Below, piece after piece: positions 5,822-11,990 of a stretch of DNA of 11,990 bases. The notes under the pieces were generated by a model. That model was given only the letters and a program-made list of their open reading frames with translations, had not been told where the DNA came from and searched no databases. Numbering within the stretch: position 1 is the first letter of the stretch; every line of letters begins with the position of its first letter. Source of the DNA: an uncultured Oscillospiraceae bacterium (GTDB lineage: Bacteria > Bacillota > Clostridia > Oscillospirales > Ruminococcaceae); contig URGQ01000042.1 in NCBI GenBank assembly GCA_900547385.1, positions 1 to 11,990 on the forward strand. The letters are read 5' to 3'. The translations under genes and the position numbers were made by a program.

Positions 5822-6382
5822 ATGATACAGAAGGCGGAACGGATCATAGAAGCCTATCAAAAAGTAAAACCGGCTGGCTGTGGTGTCATTGCCATGGATG
5901 GCCGAGCGGCGGCAGGAAAAACTACCTTGGCAGAGGAACTGGCTGTGACTCTGGGCGGCGCCGTGGTACACATGGATGATTTCTTCCTGCCAGGAGAGCT
6001 GAGAACGCCGGAACGGCTGGCAGCTCCGGGCGGAAATGTCCACGCCGAGCGCTTTGTGGAGGAGGTGCTGCCCTATCTGCGGCGGGGAGAGGCTTTCCGC
6101 TACCGGCGGTTTGACTGCCACAGAATGGACTATAACGGCTGGACGGAAATTCCGCCGGTTCCGGTCATCATTGTGGAGGGGGCATACAGCCAACACCCGC
6201 GGTTTGGAGGTTATGCCGATCTGACGGTGTTCTGTGATATCGCTCCGGAAGAACAAAAGCGGCGCATTACAGCCCGCAATGGGGAAGAGCACTGGATGGT
6301 ATTTCGGGAGCAATGGATTCCGCTGGAGGAAAAGTACCTGGCAGAGTACCATATCAAAGAAAATGCCATGCTGACCGTATGA
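5822..6382 (+). CDS. Uridine-kinase-like P-loop NTPase
   Basis: 186 residues from ATG 5822, 10 nt after AAGGAAGGAG (5802-5811). An in-frame GTG at 5813 is possible but almost touches that site. Residues 27-35, GRAAAGKTT, are the Walker A loop, and HMDDFFLP at 50-57 matches the DD(F/Y) motif of the uridine kinase/phosphoribulokinase class. YRRFDC followed by VIIVEGAYS is the typical strand before the lid, and DIAPEEQKRRITARNG is a lid-like region with basic residues for phosphate binding. It is probably a cytosolic nucleoside or related small-molecule kinase. It is shorter than Udk (about 210 residues) and belongs to a set often annotated only as uridine kinase family, so the substrate is unknown. 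It has its own promoter and is divergent from trkH. Confidence 0.85.
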   Translation: MIQKAERIIEAYQKVKPAGCGVIAMDGRAAAGKTTLAEELAVTLGGAVVHMDDFFLPGELRTPERLAAPGGNVHAERFVEEVLPYLRRGEAFRYRRFDCHRMDYNGWTEIPPVPVIIVEGAYSQHPRFGGYADLTVFCDIAPEEQKRRITARNGEEHWMVFREQWIPLEEKYLAEYHIKENAMLTV

Positions 6383-6397
6383 ACATTGTGTGAATAC

Positions 6398-6479
6398 CGG
6401 GCAATATCCGGAAGAACTGGTTGCAATTCCCGGGGGCTTTGTATATAATTTAATCACATTTGCGGGCAATGCCCGAAGA
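6398..6479 (+). repeat. Pair of similar hairpin sequences flanking the degV promoter
   Basis: CGGGCAATATCCGGAAGA (6398-6415) and CGGGCAATGCCCGAAGA (6463-6479) are near-identical direct repeats, one before the -35 box and one just after the predicted transcription start. Each is also self-complementary: CCGG/CCGG in the first copy, CGGGC/GCCCG with loop AAT in the second. The second would form a hairpin at the mRNA 5' end. Confidence 0.5.
6421..6449 (+). promoter_or_regulatory. Promoter of the degV operon
   Basis: TTGCAA (6421-6426), exactly 17 nt of spacer, and a perfect TATAAT (6444-6449). The predicted start near 6456 gives a leader of about 40 nt that begins with the hairpin at 6463-6475. 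Confidence 0.85.
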
Positions 6480-6495
6480 TAAAGGAGGTAAACTG

Positions 6496-7383
6496 ATGTC
6501 CGAATACATTTTGAGCTGCTGCTCCACCGCGGATCTTTCCAAGGAGTACTTTGAAAGCCGTAATATTCACTATATCTGTTTCCACTATACGCTAGGGGAT
6601 AAGAGCTACCCCGACGACCTAGGGCAAAGTGTGCCGTTTGATGAGTTTTACGCCCGCATGGCGGCCGGTGAAATGACCAAGACTTCTCAGGTGAATGTGG
6701 ATGAATTCGTGGCCTACTTCGAGGGCTTCCTCAAGGAGGGCAAGGATATCCTGCATGTCAGCCTGTCTTCCGGCCTTTCCGGTTCGGTCAATTCCGCCCG
6801 CATCGCGGCGGAGGAGCTGGCGGAGAAATATCCAGACCGCAAGATCTATGTGGTGGATTCCCTGGGGGCCTCCTCCGGTTACGGTCTCTTTATGGATAAG
6901 CTGGCGGACCTGCGTGATGAGGGAAAGACTCTGGAGGAAGTGCGTGACTTCGCCGAGGAAAACCGCTTGAAGCTGCACCACTGGTTCTTCTCCACCGATC
7001 TGACCTTCTATGTCCGCGGCGGCCGTGTTTCCAAGGCTGCCGGTTGGTTTGGCACCGCGCTGAAGATCTGCCCGCTGCTGAATATGGATGATGAGGGACA
7101 TCTCATTCCTCGTCAGAAGATCCGTGGTAAAAAGGCTGTCATCCAGCAGATCGTAAAGGAGATGGAGAACCACGCCCAGGGCGGCCATGATTACAATGGC
7201 AAGTGCTTTATCTCCATGTCCGCCTGCTATGATGATGCCCGTGCAGTTGCTGATCTGGTTGAGGAGAAGTTCCCACACCTCAATGGTAAGGTTATGATCA
7301 ATAATATCGGTACCACTATTGGCAGTCACACCGGTCCCGGTACCGTGGCACTGTTCTTCTGGGGCGATGAGCGTACCCACTGA
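6496..7383 (+). CDS. DegV family fatty-acid-binding protein
   Basis: 295 residues, a normal DegV length. ATG 6496 follows AAAGGAGG (6481-6488) at 7 nt; the in-frame ATG at 6460 has no such site. DegV proteins bind a fatty acid between two domains. In Firmicutes the FakB members present it to the kinase FakA, which makes acyl phosphate for phospholipid synthesis. Landmarks are CCSTADLS at 8-15 (where many relatives have DST), TSQ at 63-65, SSGLSGS at 91-97 with the ligand-contacting Ser region, RGGRVSK at 174-180 and IGSHTGPGTVALFF at 275-288 at the C-terminus. HHWFFSTDLTFY at 161-172 marks a distinct DegV subfamily common in Clostridia. No FakA is in the window, so a lipid role is inferred from the family. 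The next gene follows after 38 nt without a terminator. CGT and GGT codons in the second half suggest good expression. Confidence 0.93.
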   Translation: MSEYILSCCSTADLSKEYFESRNIHYICFHYTLGDKSYPDDLGQSVPFDEFYARMAAGEMTKTSQVNVDEFVAYFEGFLKEGKDILHVSLSSGLSGSVNSARIAAEELAEKYPDRKIYVVDSLGASSGYGLFMDKLADLRDEGKTLEEVRDFAEENRLKLHHWFFSTDLTFYVRGGRVSKAAGWFGTALKICPLLNMDDEGHLIPRQKIRGKKAVIQQIVKEMENHAQGGHDYNGKCFISMSACYDDARAVADLVEEKFPHLNGKVMINNIGTTIGSHTGPGTVALFFWGDERTH

Positions 7384-7421
7384 TCTTATTATTAATGTAA
7401 TGTCCGAAAGGAGCGCCTTTT

Positions 7422-9137
7422 ATGGCTAAATCCGGCTTTTCCGGCAAAAACATTCTCATCAATCTGATCGTCACCATTGTGGCGGGTTTCATTTACTTTT
7501 ATGTGGAGCTGCCGCCCATCAATCTGCACTCTGCAGCATTTTATAGCTTTTTCCTGTTCCTCTCGGTAGTATACTGCATCACGGCGGTTATCACTTCCGG
7601 CATCTATCGCCAGGCGGAAAACGGCAAGACCTTCTGGAAACTGCTGAAGGGCAGCTGCATCGTGCCGCTTATTGTTATCGGAGCGGTATTTGTCATCTAT
7701 GTGGTTGGCGGGCTGCTTTCCAGCGTTGTCATCCGCAGCGGCGCCTATGCCAAGCTGATAACTGTGGAGACCGGTGACTTTACCCAGGATATCGAGGAGA
7801 TCTCCTTTGATCAGATCCCCATGCTGGACCGGGACTCGGCCGAAAAGCTGGGTGACCGCAAACTGGGCGAGCTGGCCGATATGGTAAGCCAGTTTGAGGT
7901 AGCGGATAACTATACCCAGATCAATTACAAGGGTCGTCCCGTTCGGGTCACCCCGCTGCGCTACGGCGATATCTTCAAGTGGCTGAATAACCGCAGCGCC
8001 GGCCTGCCTGCCTATCTCATCATTGATATGGTGACGCAGGAGGTAGATGTGGTTCGTCTGCCGGAAGGGATGCACTATACTACGGCTGAGCACTTCAGCC
8101 GCAATCTGTACCGCCATCTGCGGTTCCAGTATCCCACCTATATCTTCAATGAACCGACCTTTGAGATCGACGAAGAAGGTACGCCCTACTGGGTTTGCCC
8201 CCGCATTGTCAAGCGCATTGGCCTCTTTGGCGGTACCGATATCCAGGGCGCGGTGCTGGTGAATGCCATCACCGGTGAAAGCCAGTACTATACCGATATC
8301 CCCACCTGGGTGGACGGCGTCTACTCGGCGGAGATCATTATGGATCAGTACGATTACTATGGCACCTATCAAGGCGGTTTCATCAATTCGCTGTTTGGCC
8401 AGAAGAATGTGACCGTGACCACTGAGGGCTATAACTATATTGCCGCCAATGACGATGTATATGTCTACACCGGTGTGACTTCGGCCGGCAGCGATGAATC
8501 CAATATCGGCTTTATTCTAACTAACCAGCGCACCAAGCAGACCACCTTCTATTCCATTGCGGGCGCCGAAGAATTCAGTGCCATGAACAGCGCCGAGGGC
8601 GTGGTGCAGCACCTCAATTACAGCGCTACCTTCCCGCTGCTGCTCAATATCAGCAATCAGCCCACTTACTTTATGGCGCTGAAGGACTATGCCGGCCTGG
8701 TGAAGATGTACGCCATGGTTAATGTTCAGCAGTACCAGATCGTTGCCACCGGAGCCTCGGTAGAGGAATGCCAGAGCAACTATTATAAGCTGCTGCGGCA
8801 GAACAAGCTGGATACCGGGGAAGCCCCCATTCTGCCGGCGGATGAGGATACCGTGACCGGCATCGTAACGGCGCTGCGCTCCGCTGTCATTGATGGTACG
8901 ACCATGTACTATGTAACGCTGGATGCGGGCAATATTGTCTACTGCATTTCCGCCGGTGAGGTGGAAAAGGTCATCCTGCTGAATGTGGGTGATCGGATCA
9001 CCATCACCTATGAGCCGGATTCCATGCGGGATGATCTTATCTGCACGGCCAATGCTTTTGAATGGACGGTTGCTGAGGAGCCGACCGAGCCAGCGGAGGA
9101 GTCCGAGTTGCCCGAGGGTCCCGCTGAAGCGGCGTAA
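7422..9137 (+). CDS. Conserved membrane protein of unknown function, three N-terminal helices
   Basis: 571 residues; ATG 7422 has AAAGGAG (7407-7413) at 8 nt. Three hydrophobic helices lie at about 11-30, 40-61 and 79-104. A large domain of about 440 residues follows, rich in aromatic and beta-type segments. Notable blocks are KGRPVRVTPLRYGDIFKWLN, HLRFQYPTYIFNEPTFEID, GLFGGTDIQGAVLVNAITGE, YNYIAANDDVYVYTGVTS, ESNIGFILTNQRT and LNYSATFPLLLNISNQPTYF. Residues of about 477-550 look like a small OB-type beta barrel. The tail (about 551-571) is Pro/Glu-rich and acidic. I recognise the sequence as a family found widely in Firmicutes, sometimes mislabelled as a Tat signal protein; no twin-arginine motif is present here. 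The function is unknown. It is probably cotranscribed with degV and ends at a strong terminator. Confidence 0.85.
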   Translation: MAKSGFSGKNILINLIVTIVAGFIYFYVELPPINLHSAAFYSFFLFLSVVYCITAVITSGIYRQAENGKTFWKLLKGSCIVPLIVIGAVFVIYVVGGLLSSVVIRSGAYAKLITVETGDFTQDIEEISFDQIPMLDRDSAEKLGDRKLGELADMVSQFEVADNYTQINYKGRPVRVTPLRYGDIFKWLNNRSAGLPAYLIIDMVTQEVDVVRLPEGMHYTTAEHFSRNLYRHLRFQYPTYIFNEPTFEIDEEGTPYWVCPRIVKRIGLFGGTDIQGAVLVNAITGESQYYTDIPTWVDGVYSAEIIMDQYDYYGTYQGGFINSLFGQKNVTVTTEGYNYIAANDDVYVYTGVTSAGSDESNIGFILTNQRTKQTTFYSIAGAEEFSAMNSAEGVVQHLNYSATFPLLLNISNQPTYFMALKDYAGLVKMYAMVNVQQYQIVATGASVEECQSNYYKLLRQNKLDTGEAPILPADEDTVTGIVTALRSAVIDGTTMYYVTLDAGNIVYCISAGEVEKVILLNVGDRITITYEPDSMRDDLICTANAFEWTVAEEPTEPAEESELPEGPAEAA

Positions 9138-9153
9138 CTGCCAAATTCACTGC

Positions 9154-9184
9154 AAAGTCCCTGCCCATAGCGGCAGGGACTTTT
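9154..9184 (+). terminator. Intrinsic terminator after the degV/membrane-protein operon
   Basis: AAAGTCCCTGCC (9154-9165) and GGCAGGGACTTT (9172-9183) form a perfect 12-bp stem with loop CATAGC. It runs into TTTT, and a further T run follows at 9197-9201. It lies 16 nt after the stop codon. Confidence 0.95.
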
Positions 9185-9230
9185 AGCGGTTCACGGTTTT
9201 TATTAAGATTGTTTGAATAATGCGGCGGTG

Positions 9231-9262
9231 GCATTGACAATGCGATGGCGAAGTTGTAAAAT
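9231..9262 (+). promoter_or_regulatory. Promoter of the ABC exporter operon with a palindrome over the -35 box
   Basis: TTGACA (9234-9239), a 17-nt spacer and TAAAAT (9257-9262) form a strong promoter. The -35 box is the core of the perfect 13-nt palindrome GCATTGACAATGC (9231-9243), a possible repressor site. The leader is about 30 nt. A second TTGACA at 9267-9272 has no matching -10. Confidence 0.8.
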
Positions 9263-9298
9263 ATATTTGACATTAAACATTCGATCGGAGGGAGCAAA

Positions 9299-10012
9299 AT
9301 GCTCAGAATCGAACACCTGACCAAAACATACGGTGATAAAAAGGCGGTGGATGATCTTTCGCTGCACATTTGCGCGGGGGAGATCTATGGCTTTATCGGC
9401 CACAATGGCGCCGGTAAAACCACGACCATCAAATCCTGCTGTGGTATCCTGCAGTTTGAAGAAGGGGAGATCTATGTGGATGGCGTGTCCATCCGGGAAG
9501 ATCCCATCGGCTGCAAACGCAAAATCGCCTATCTGCCGGATAACCCCGACCTGTACGAATTTCTCAGCGGGGTGCAGTATCTCAATTTTATTGCCGATGT
9601 ATATGGCGTTTCCAAGGAGGAACGGGAACGGCGCATCAAGGAATATGCCGATCTCTTTGGCCTTACCGAAGACCTTGCTCAGCCTATCAGCGCCTATTCC
9701 CATGGTATGAAGCAGAAGCTGGCCATCATTTCCGCCCTCATCCATCAGCCAAAGCTCCTTATCATGGACGAGCCGTTTGTCGGCCTTGATCCCAAAGCCG
9801 CCCACGAGCTCAAGCAGATCATGCGGCGGCTGTGTGATAACGGCTCCGCCATCTTCTTTTCCACCCATGTGCTGGAGGTAGCAGAAAAGCTTTGCGATAA
9901 GGTTGCCATCATCAAGGGCGGCCGGCTGATCGTCTCCGGGACGATGGAGGAGGTCAAGGGACAGGATTCCCTGGAGGATGTGTTCCTGGAACTGGAGGAT
10001 GACAATGCTTAA
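9299..10012 (+). CDS. ABC transporter ATP-binding protein
   Basis: 237 residues; ATG 9299 has GGAGG (9287-9291) at 7 nt. All nucleotide-binding elements of an ABC ATPase are in order: Walker A GHNGAGKTT (34-42), signature YSHGMKQK (133-140, the SHGMKQ variant used by ABC-2-type exporters), Walker B LLIMDEP with Glu158, D-loop GLDP (162-165) and switch His190 in STHVLE. The Q-loop position reads AYLPDNPDLYE (77-87), without the usual Gln; related exporter ATPases often vary here. The protein sits on the cytoplasmic face and powers the permease encoded next, whose start codon overlaps its end by 8 nt. The substrate is unknown; the family includes drug, peptide and lipid exporters. Confidence 0.95.
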   Translation: MLRIEHLTKTYGDKKAVDDLSLHICAGEIYGFIGHNGAGKTTTIKSCCGILQFEEGEIYVDGVSIREDPIGCKRKIAYLPDNPDLYEFLSGVQYLNFIADVYGVSKEERERRIKEYADLFGLTEDLAQPISAYSHGMKQKLAIISALIHQPKLLIMDEPFVGLDPKAAHELKQIMRRLCDNGSAIFFSTHVLEVAEKLCDKVAIIKGGRLIVSGTMEEVKGQDSLEDVFLELEDDNA

Positions 10013-11612
10013 AACGCTGCTGAAAGTCCAGTTTGCCGCGCTCAAGGCTTCGCTGCTCCGCAGCCGCCGCAAGCAGAGCAAAGGCGGCACGGGCCGTACC
10101 ATCGGGTTTGCGGTGCTGTTCCTTTATGTCATCATCTGCTTCTTTATCATGTTCGGCAGCATGTTTTCTTCTATCTGCATGCCGCTGCACGAACTTAGCC
10201 TGGGATGGTTGTATTTTGCCATCGCCGGTTTGATGGCTTTTATGCTCACCTTTATCGGCAATGTCTTTGCTACCCAGACGCAGCTTTTCGATGCCAAGGA
10301 TAACGAGCTGCTGCTTTCCATGCCCATTGCGCCCAAGTTCATCCTGGGCAGCCGTATGCTGCTGTTGCTGGCACTGGATCTGGGCTATGTGCTGCTGGTA
10401 ATGGGACCGGCCGGTGTGGTATATTGCATGAATTATCCCGTTACCGCGCTAAGCGTGGCGTATTTTATCATCAGTACGCTGCTGCTGCCGCTGATGGTAC
10501 AGGCGTTCTCCTGCCTTGTCGCATGGGTCATCTCTCTTATCAGCAGCAAAATGCGCAATAAGAATATCATCACCATGGTGGTGTCACTGCTCTTTTTGGC
10601 AGCGTATTTCTATCTTTATAGCAAGATGGGCGATATTATCTCCGGCCTCATCGCCAATGGCACTGCCATCGCGGTGGCGTTCAAAAAGTACGCTTTCCCC
10701 GCGTATTACTTCGGCGTTGGCATCGCGGAGCATAACCTAACCTATTTGCTGCTGTATACCGTTTGCACCCTGGCAGTGTTCGAACTGGTATACGCCATCC
10801 TTTCCCGCAGCTTCCGGCAGATCACCACAGCAAAGAAAGGCACCGCACGCATTAAATACAAGGAAAGGTCGATGCATGTCAGCAGCCCGGCCGCCGCGCT
10901 GCTGCGCAAGGACTTCCGGCACTTCATCGGCAATCCTATGTATGTGCTCAATGCATGGATGGGGGAGATCCTGCTTGTTGTTGCCTGTGTCGCCATGCTC
11001 ATAAAAAAGGATATTCTTACCGAGTTTCTGCCGATCCTGAATGGGGAAGGGGAGATCATGGGGCTGATTCTCTGTGTGATCCTTTGTGGTCTTAGCTGCA
11101 CCAATCTTATCACGGCTCCATCCATCTCACTGGAGGGAAAGAACCTTTGGATCGCGCAGTCCATCCCGGTACCTGCCGGTGTGGTCCTTCGCGCCAAGGT
11201 CAAGCTGCAAATGCTGCTCTGTATTCCTATAACGGCGCTTAGTGCCCTGCTGATGGGAATTGTGTTAAAGCTGGAGCTGCTCACATTGGTGCTGGCTGTG
11301 CTGGTGCCTGCGGCCTTCAATCTGTTCACGGCCCTGCTGGGCGTGGTGGTCAACCTGCATTTTCCCAAGTTCGATTACATCAATGAAACAGTCGTTATCA
11401 AGCAGAGCATGAGCACCATGATCTGCATGTTCGGCTCCATGGCCGTGGTGTTGGTATTGGCACTGCTGTATGCGCTGCTGCTCTCCGCAAGTGTTGCGCC
11501 TACCTTGTTCCTTGCTGTATGTCTGGTGCTTTTGGTTATTGTGTGCGTGTTGATGTGGCGGTATTTGGGCCACGGCGGCAGCGCCCGTTTTGCAGCCTTG
11601 CAGGCAGATTAA
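10005..11612 (+). CDS. ABC exporter permease, two-half architecture
   Basis: 535 residues from ATG 10005, which overlaps the ATPase gene by 8 nt and has GGAGG (9994-9998) at 6 nt; the frame's earlier ATG at 9978 lies inside the ATPase gene without better signals. A basic N-terminus (SRRKQSK) is followed by many membrane helices: about 33-55, 67-89, 119-140, 148-180, 188-206 and 247-266 in the first half, and about 318-333, 351-370, 403-420, 424-450, 470-493 and 498-517 in the second. A cytosolic linker lies at about 270-310. The halves share a loop pattern: LFDAKDNELLLSMPIAP (94-110) and SLEGKNLWIAQSIPVP (375-390), each followed by a basic hydrophobic stretch. This arrangement is typical of large single-chain ABC exporter permeases of Firmicutes. 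The substrate cannot be inferred. Confidence 0.88.
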   Translation: MLKTLLKVQFAALKASLLRSRRKQSKGGTGRTIGFAVLFLYVIICFFIMFGSMFSSICMPLHELSLGWLYFAIAGLMAFMLTFIGNVFATQTQLFDAKDNELLLSMPIAPKFILGSRMLLLLALDLGYVLLVMGPAGVVYCMNYPVTALSVAYFIISTLLLPLMVQAFSCLVAWVISLISSKMRNKNIITMVVSLLFLAAYFYLYSKMGDIISGLIANGTAIAVAFKKYAFPAYYFGVGIAEHNLTYLLLYTVCTLAVFELVYAILSRSFRQITTAKKGTARIKYKERSMHVSSPAAALLRKDFRHFIGNPMYVLNAWMGEILLVVACVAMLIKKDILTEFLPILNGEGEIMGLILCVILCGLSCTNLITAPSISLEGKNLWIAQSIPVPAGVVLRAKVKLQMLLCIPITALSALLMGIVLKLELLTLVLAVLVPAAFNLFTALLGVVVNLHFPKFDYINETVVIKQSMSTMICMFGSMAVVLVLALLYALLLSASVAPTLFLAVCLVLLVIVCVLMWRYLGHGGSARFAALQAD

Positions 11613-11627
11613 AGCAAGAAATTGTAC

Positions 11628-11663
11628 TTTGTGCTCTCCTTTCCGGGGGAGCACAAATTTTTT
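11628..11663 (+). terminator. Intrinsic terminator of the ABC exporter operon
   Basis: TTTGTGCTC (11628-11636) and GAGCACAAA (11649-11657) pair perfectly, with additional inner TCC/GGG pairing. TTTTTT (11658-11663) and further T runs follow. It isolates the rRNA promoter from upstream transcription. Confidence 0.95.
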
Positions 11664-11695
11664 GCACCTTTTTCTCGAAAAATGCAAAAAAGGAG

Positions 11696-11724
11696 TTGAC
11701 TTTATGCGGGGAAAATGGTAATAT
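11696..11724 (+). promoter_or_regulatory. rRNA operon promoter
   Basis: TTGACT (11696-11701), 17 nt of spacer and TAATAT (11719-11724). An A-rich stretch (GAAAAATGCAAAAAAGG, 11677-11693) precedes the -35 box, like an UP element. The predicted start near 11731 leaves about 200 nt of leader before 16S. Confidence 0.8.
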
Positions 11725-11730
11725 AACAAA

Positions 11731-11929
11731 GCTGTCACCTACGGGGAGGCAGCGGAGATGCACCTTGAAAATTGAACAGCATTCACTTGAAATTGACCGA
11801 GAGGTCAATGGAGAGTCCTTGTAAATTCTAAAGAGAATGTACTCTTAAAAACACAAGTAATAACGCAAGCGAGAGCTTGGGTTATGGATTAAACGATCAT
11901 AATTACCTTAATAGGTAGTTTAGATACTA
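11731..11929 (+). other. 16S rRNA precursor leader with boxA-like element and hairpins
   Basis: No protein is encoded. GCACCTTGAAAATTGAACAG (11760-11779) resembles the Firmicutes boxA region that recruits the Nus antitermination complex. ATTGACC/GGTCAAT (11792-11798/11803-11809) is a perfect 7-bp stem with a GAGA loop. ATAACGCAAGC/GCTTGGGTTAT (11860-11870/11875-11885) is a second GAGA-loop hairpin with one mismatch. ATTCT/AGAAT (11825-11829/11834-11838) and TACCT/AGGTA near 11904-11917 are shorter. Part of the leader should pair with sequence beyond 16S for RNase III processing, but that partner lies outside the window. Confidence 0.75.
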
Positions 11930-11990
11930 TTTATTAAGAGTTTGATCCTGGCTCAGGACGAACGCTGGCGGCGCGCCTAACACATGCAAG
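11930..11990 (+). rRNA. rrs: 16S ribosomal RNA, 5' end only
   Basis: AGAGTTTGATCCTGGCTCAG at 11937-11956 is the universal 5' 16S segment (E. coli positions 8-27). It is followed by GACGAACGCTGGCGGCGC and then GCCTAACACATGCAAG. The mature 5' end is set at about 11930 by alignment with E. coli numbering. Only about 61 nt are in the window; the rest lies downstream. The GGCGCGCC variant points to the Faecalibacterium-like Oscillospiraceae. Confidence 0.97.

Noticed and set aside
7422..7515. Tat signal peptide on the membrane protein
   Set aside because: No twin-arginine motif precedes the first helix; the N-terminus is MAKSGFSGKN.
7392..8372. A 326-codon minus-strand frame
   Set aside because: Antisense to the unknown membrane protein; no start signal, composition typical of an antisense shadow.
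9203..10102. A 299-codon minus-strand frame over the ABC ATPase
   Set aside because: The plus strand encodes a complete ABC ATPase; the minus frame also crosses its promoter.

Overview
The window looks like a chromosomal stretch of an anaerobic gut Clostridium of the Oscillospiraceae (Faecalibacterium/Gemmiger/Subdoligranulum neighbourhood). The basis is the first ~60 nt of a 16S rRNA at the right edge, which carries the GGCGGCGCGCCTAACACATG variant (most Clostridia have GTGCC here). Strong AGGAGG-type ribosome binding sites, moderately GC-rich codon use and Clostridia-type protein families agree with this. The genus is an inference from memory; only the clade is reasonably safe.

Layout from left to right. 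(1) 1-175: the end of a tRNA cluster, with a 5'-truncated tRNA-Gly(GCC), tRNA-Cys(GCA) and a strong terminator. (2) 176-690: a decayed locus. A promoter/operator-like inverted repeat is followed by relics of two genes, one of them a SAM-dependent methyltransferase, each apparently keeping only its two ends. (3) 714-1433: a nucleosidase gene (mtnN type) on the plus strand, ending at a terminator shared with (4) a minus-strand block: trkH-type K+ uptake subunit (5672-4227), nhaC-type Na+/H+ antiporter (4070-2751) and a DUF362/2x[4Fe-4S] ferredoxin protein (2649-1495). Each of the three has its own promoter. (5) 5770-9137 on the plus strand: a uridine-kinase-like P-loop protein, a DegV-family protein, and a large conserved membrane protein of unknown function that is probably cotranscribed with degV. 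(6) 9231-11612: a two-gene ABC exporter operon (ATPase and 535-residue permease, overlapping by 8 nt). (7) 11696-11990: rRNA promoter, structured leader with a boxA-like element, and the start of 16S rRNA.

How the genes fit together: trkH and nhaC form a monovalent-cation (K+ in, Na+ out) pair, although no TrkA partner is present. The nucleosidase recycles S-adenosylhomocysteine from methyltransferases. The rest is housekeeping-like or uncharacterised. I see no mobile element, phage, CRISPR array or defence system.

The most unusual signal is in front of nhaC. A consensus promoter (TTGACA-N17-TATTCT) sits directly after the trkH stop, and between it and nhaC lies a textbook intrinsic terminator. 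An 11-12 nt sequence is repeated once before this hairpin and once over the nhaC ribosome binding region. This suggests transcription attenuation of nhaC by an unidentified mechanism. Secondary points are the internally deleted gene relics, a perfect palindrome over the -35 box of the ABC operon, and the unknown 571-residue membrane protein.
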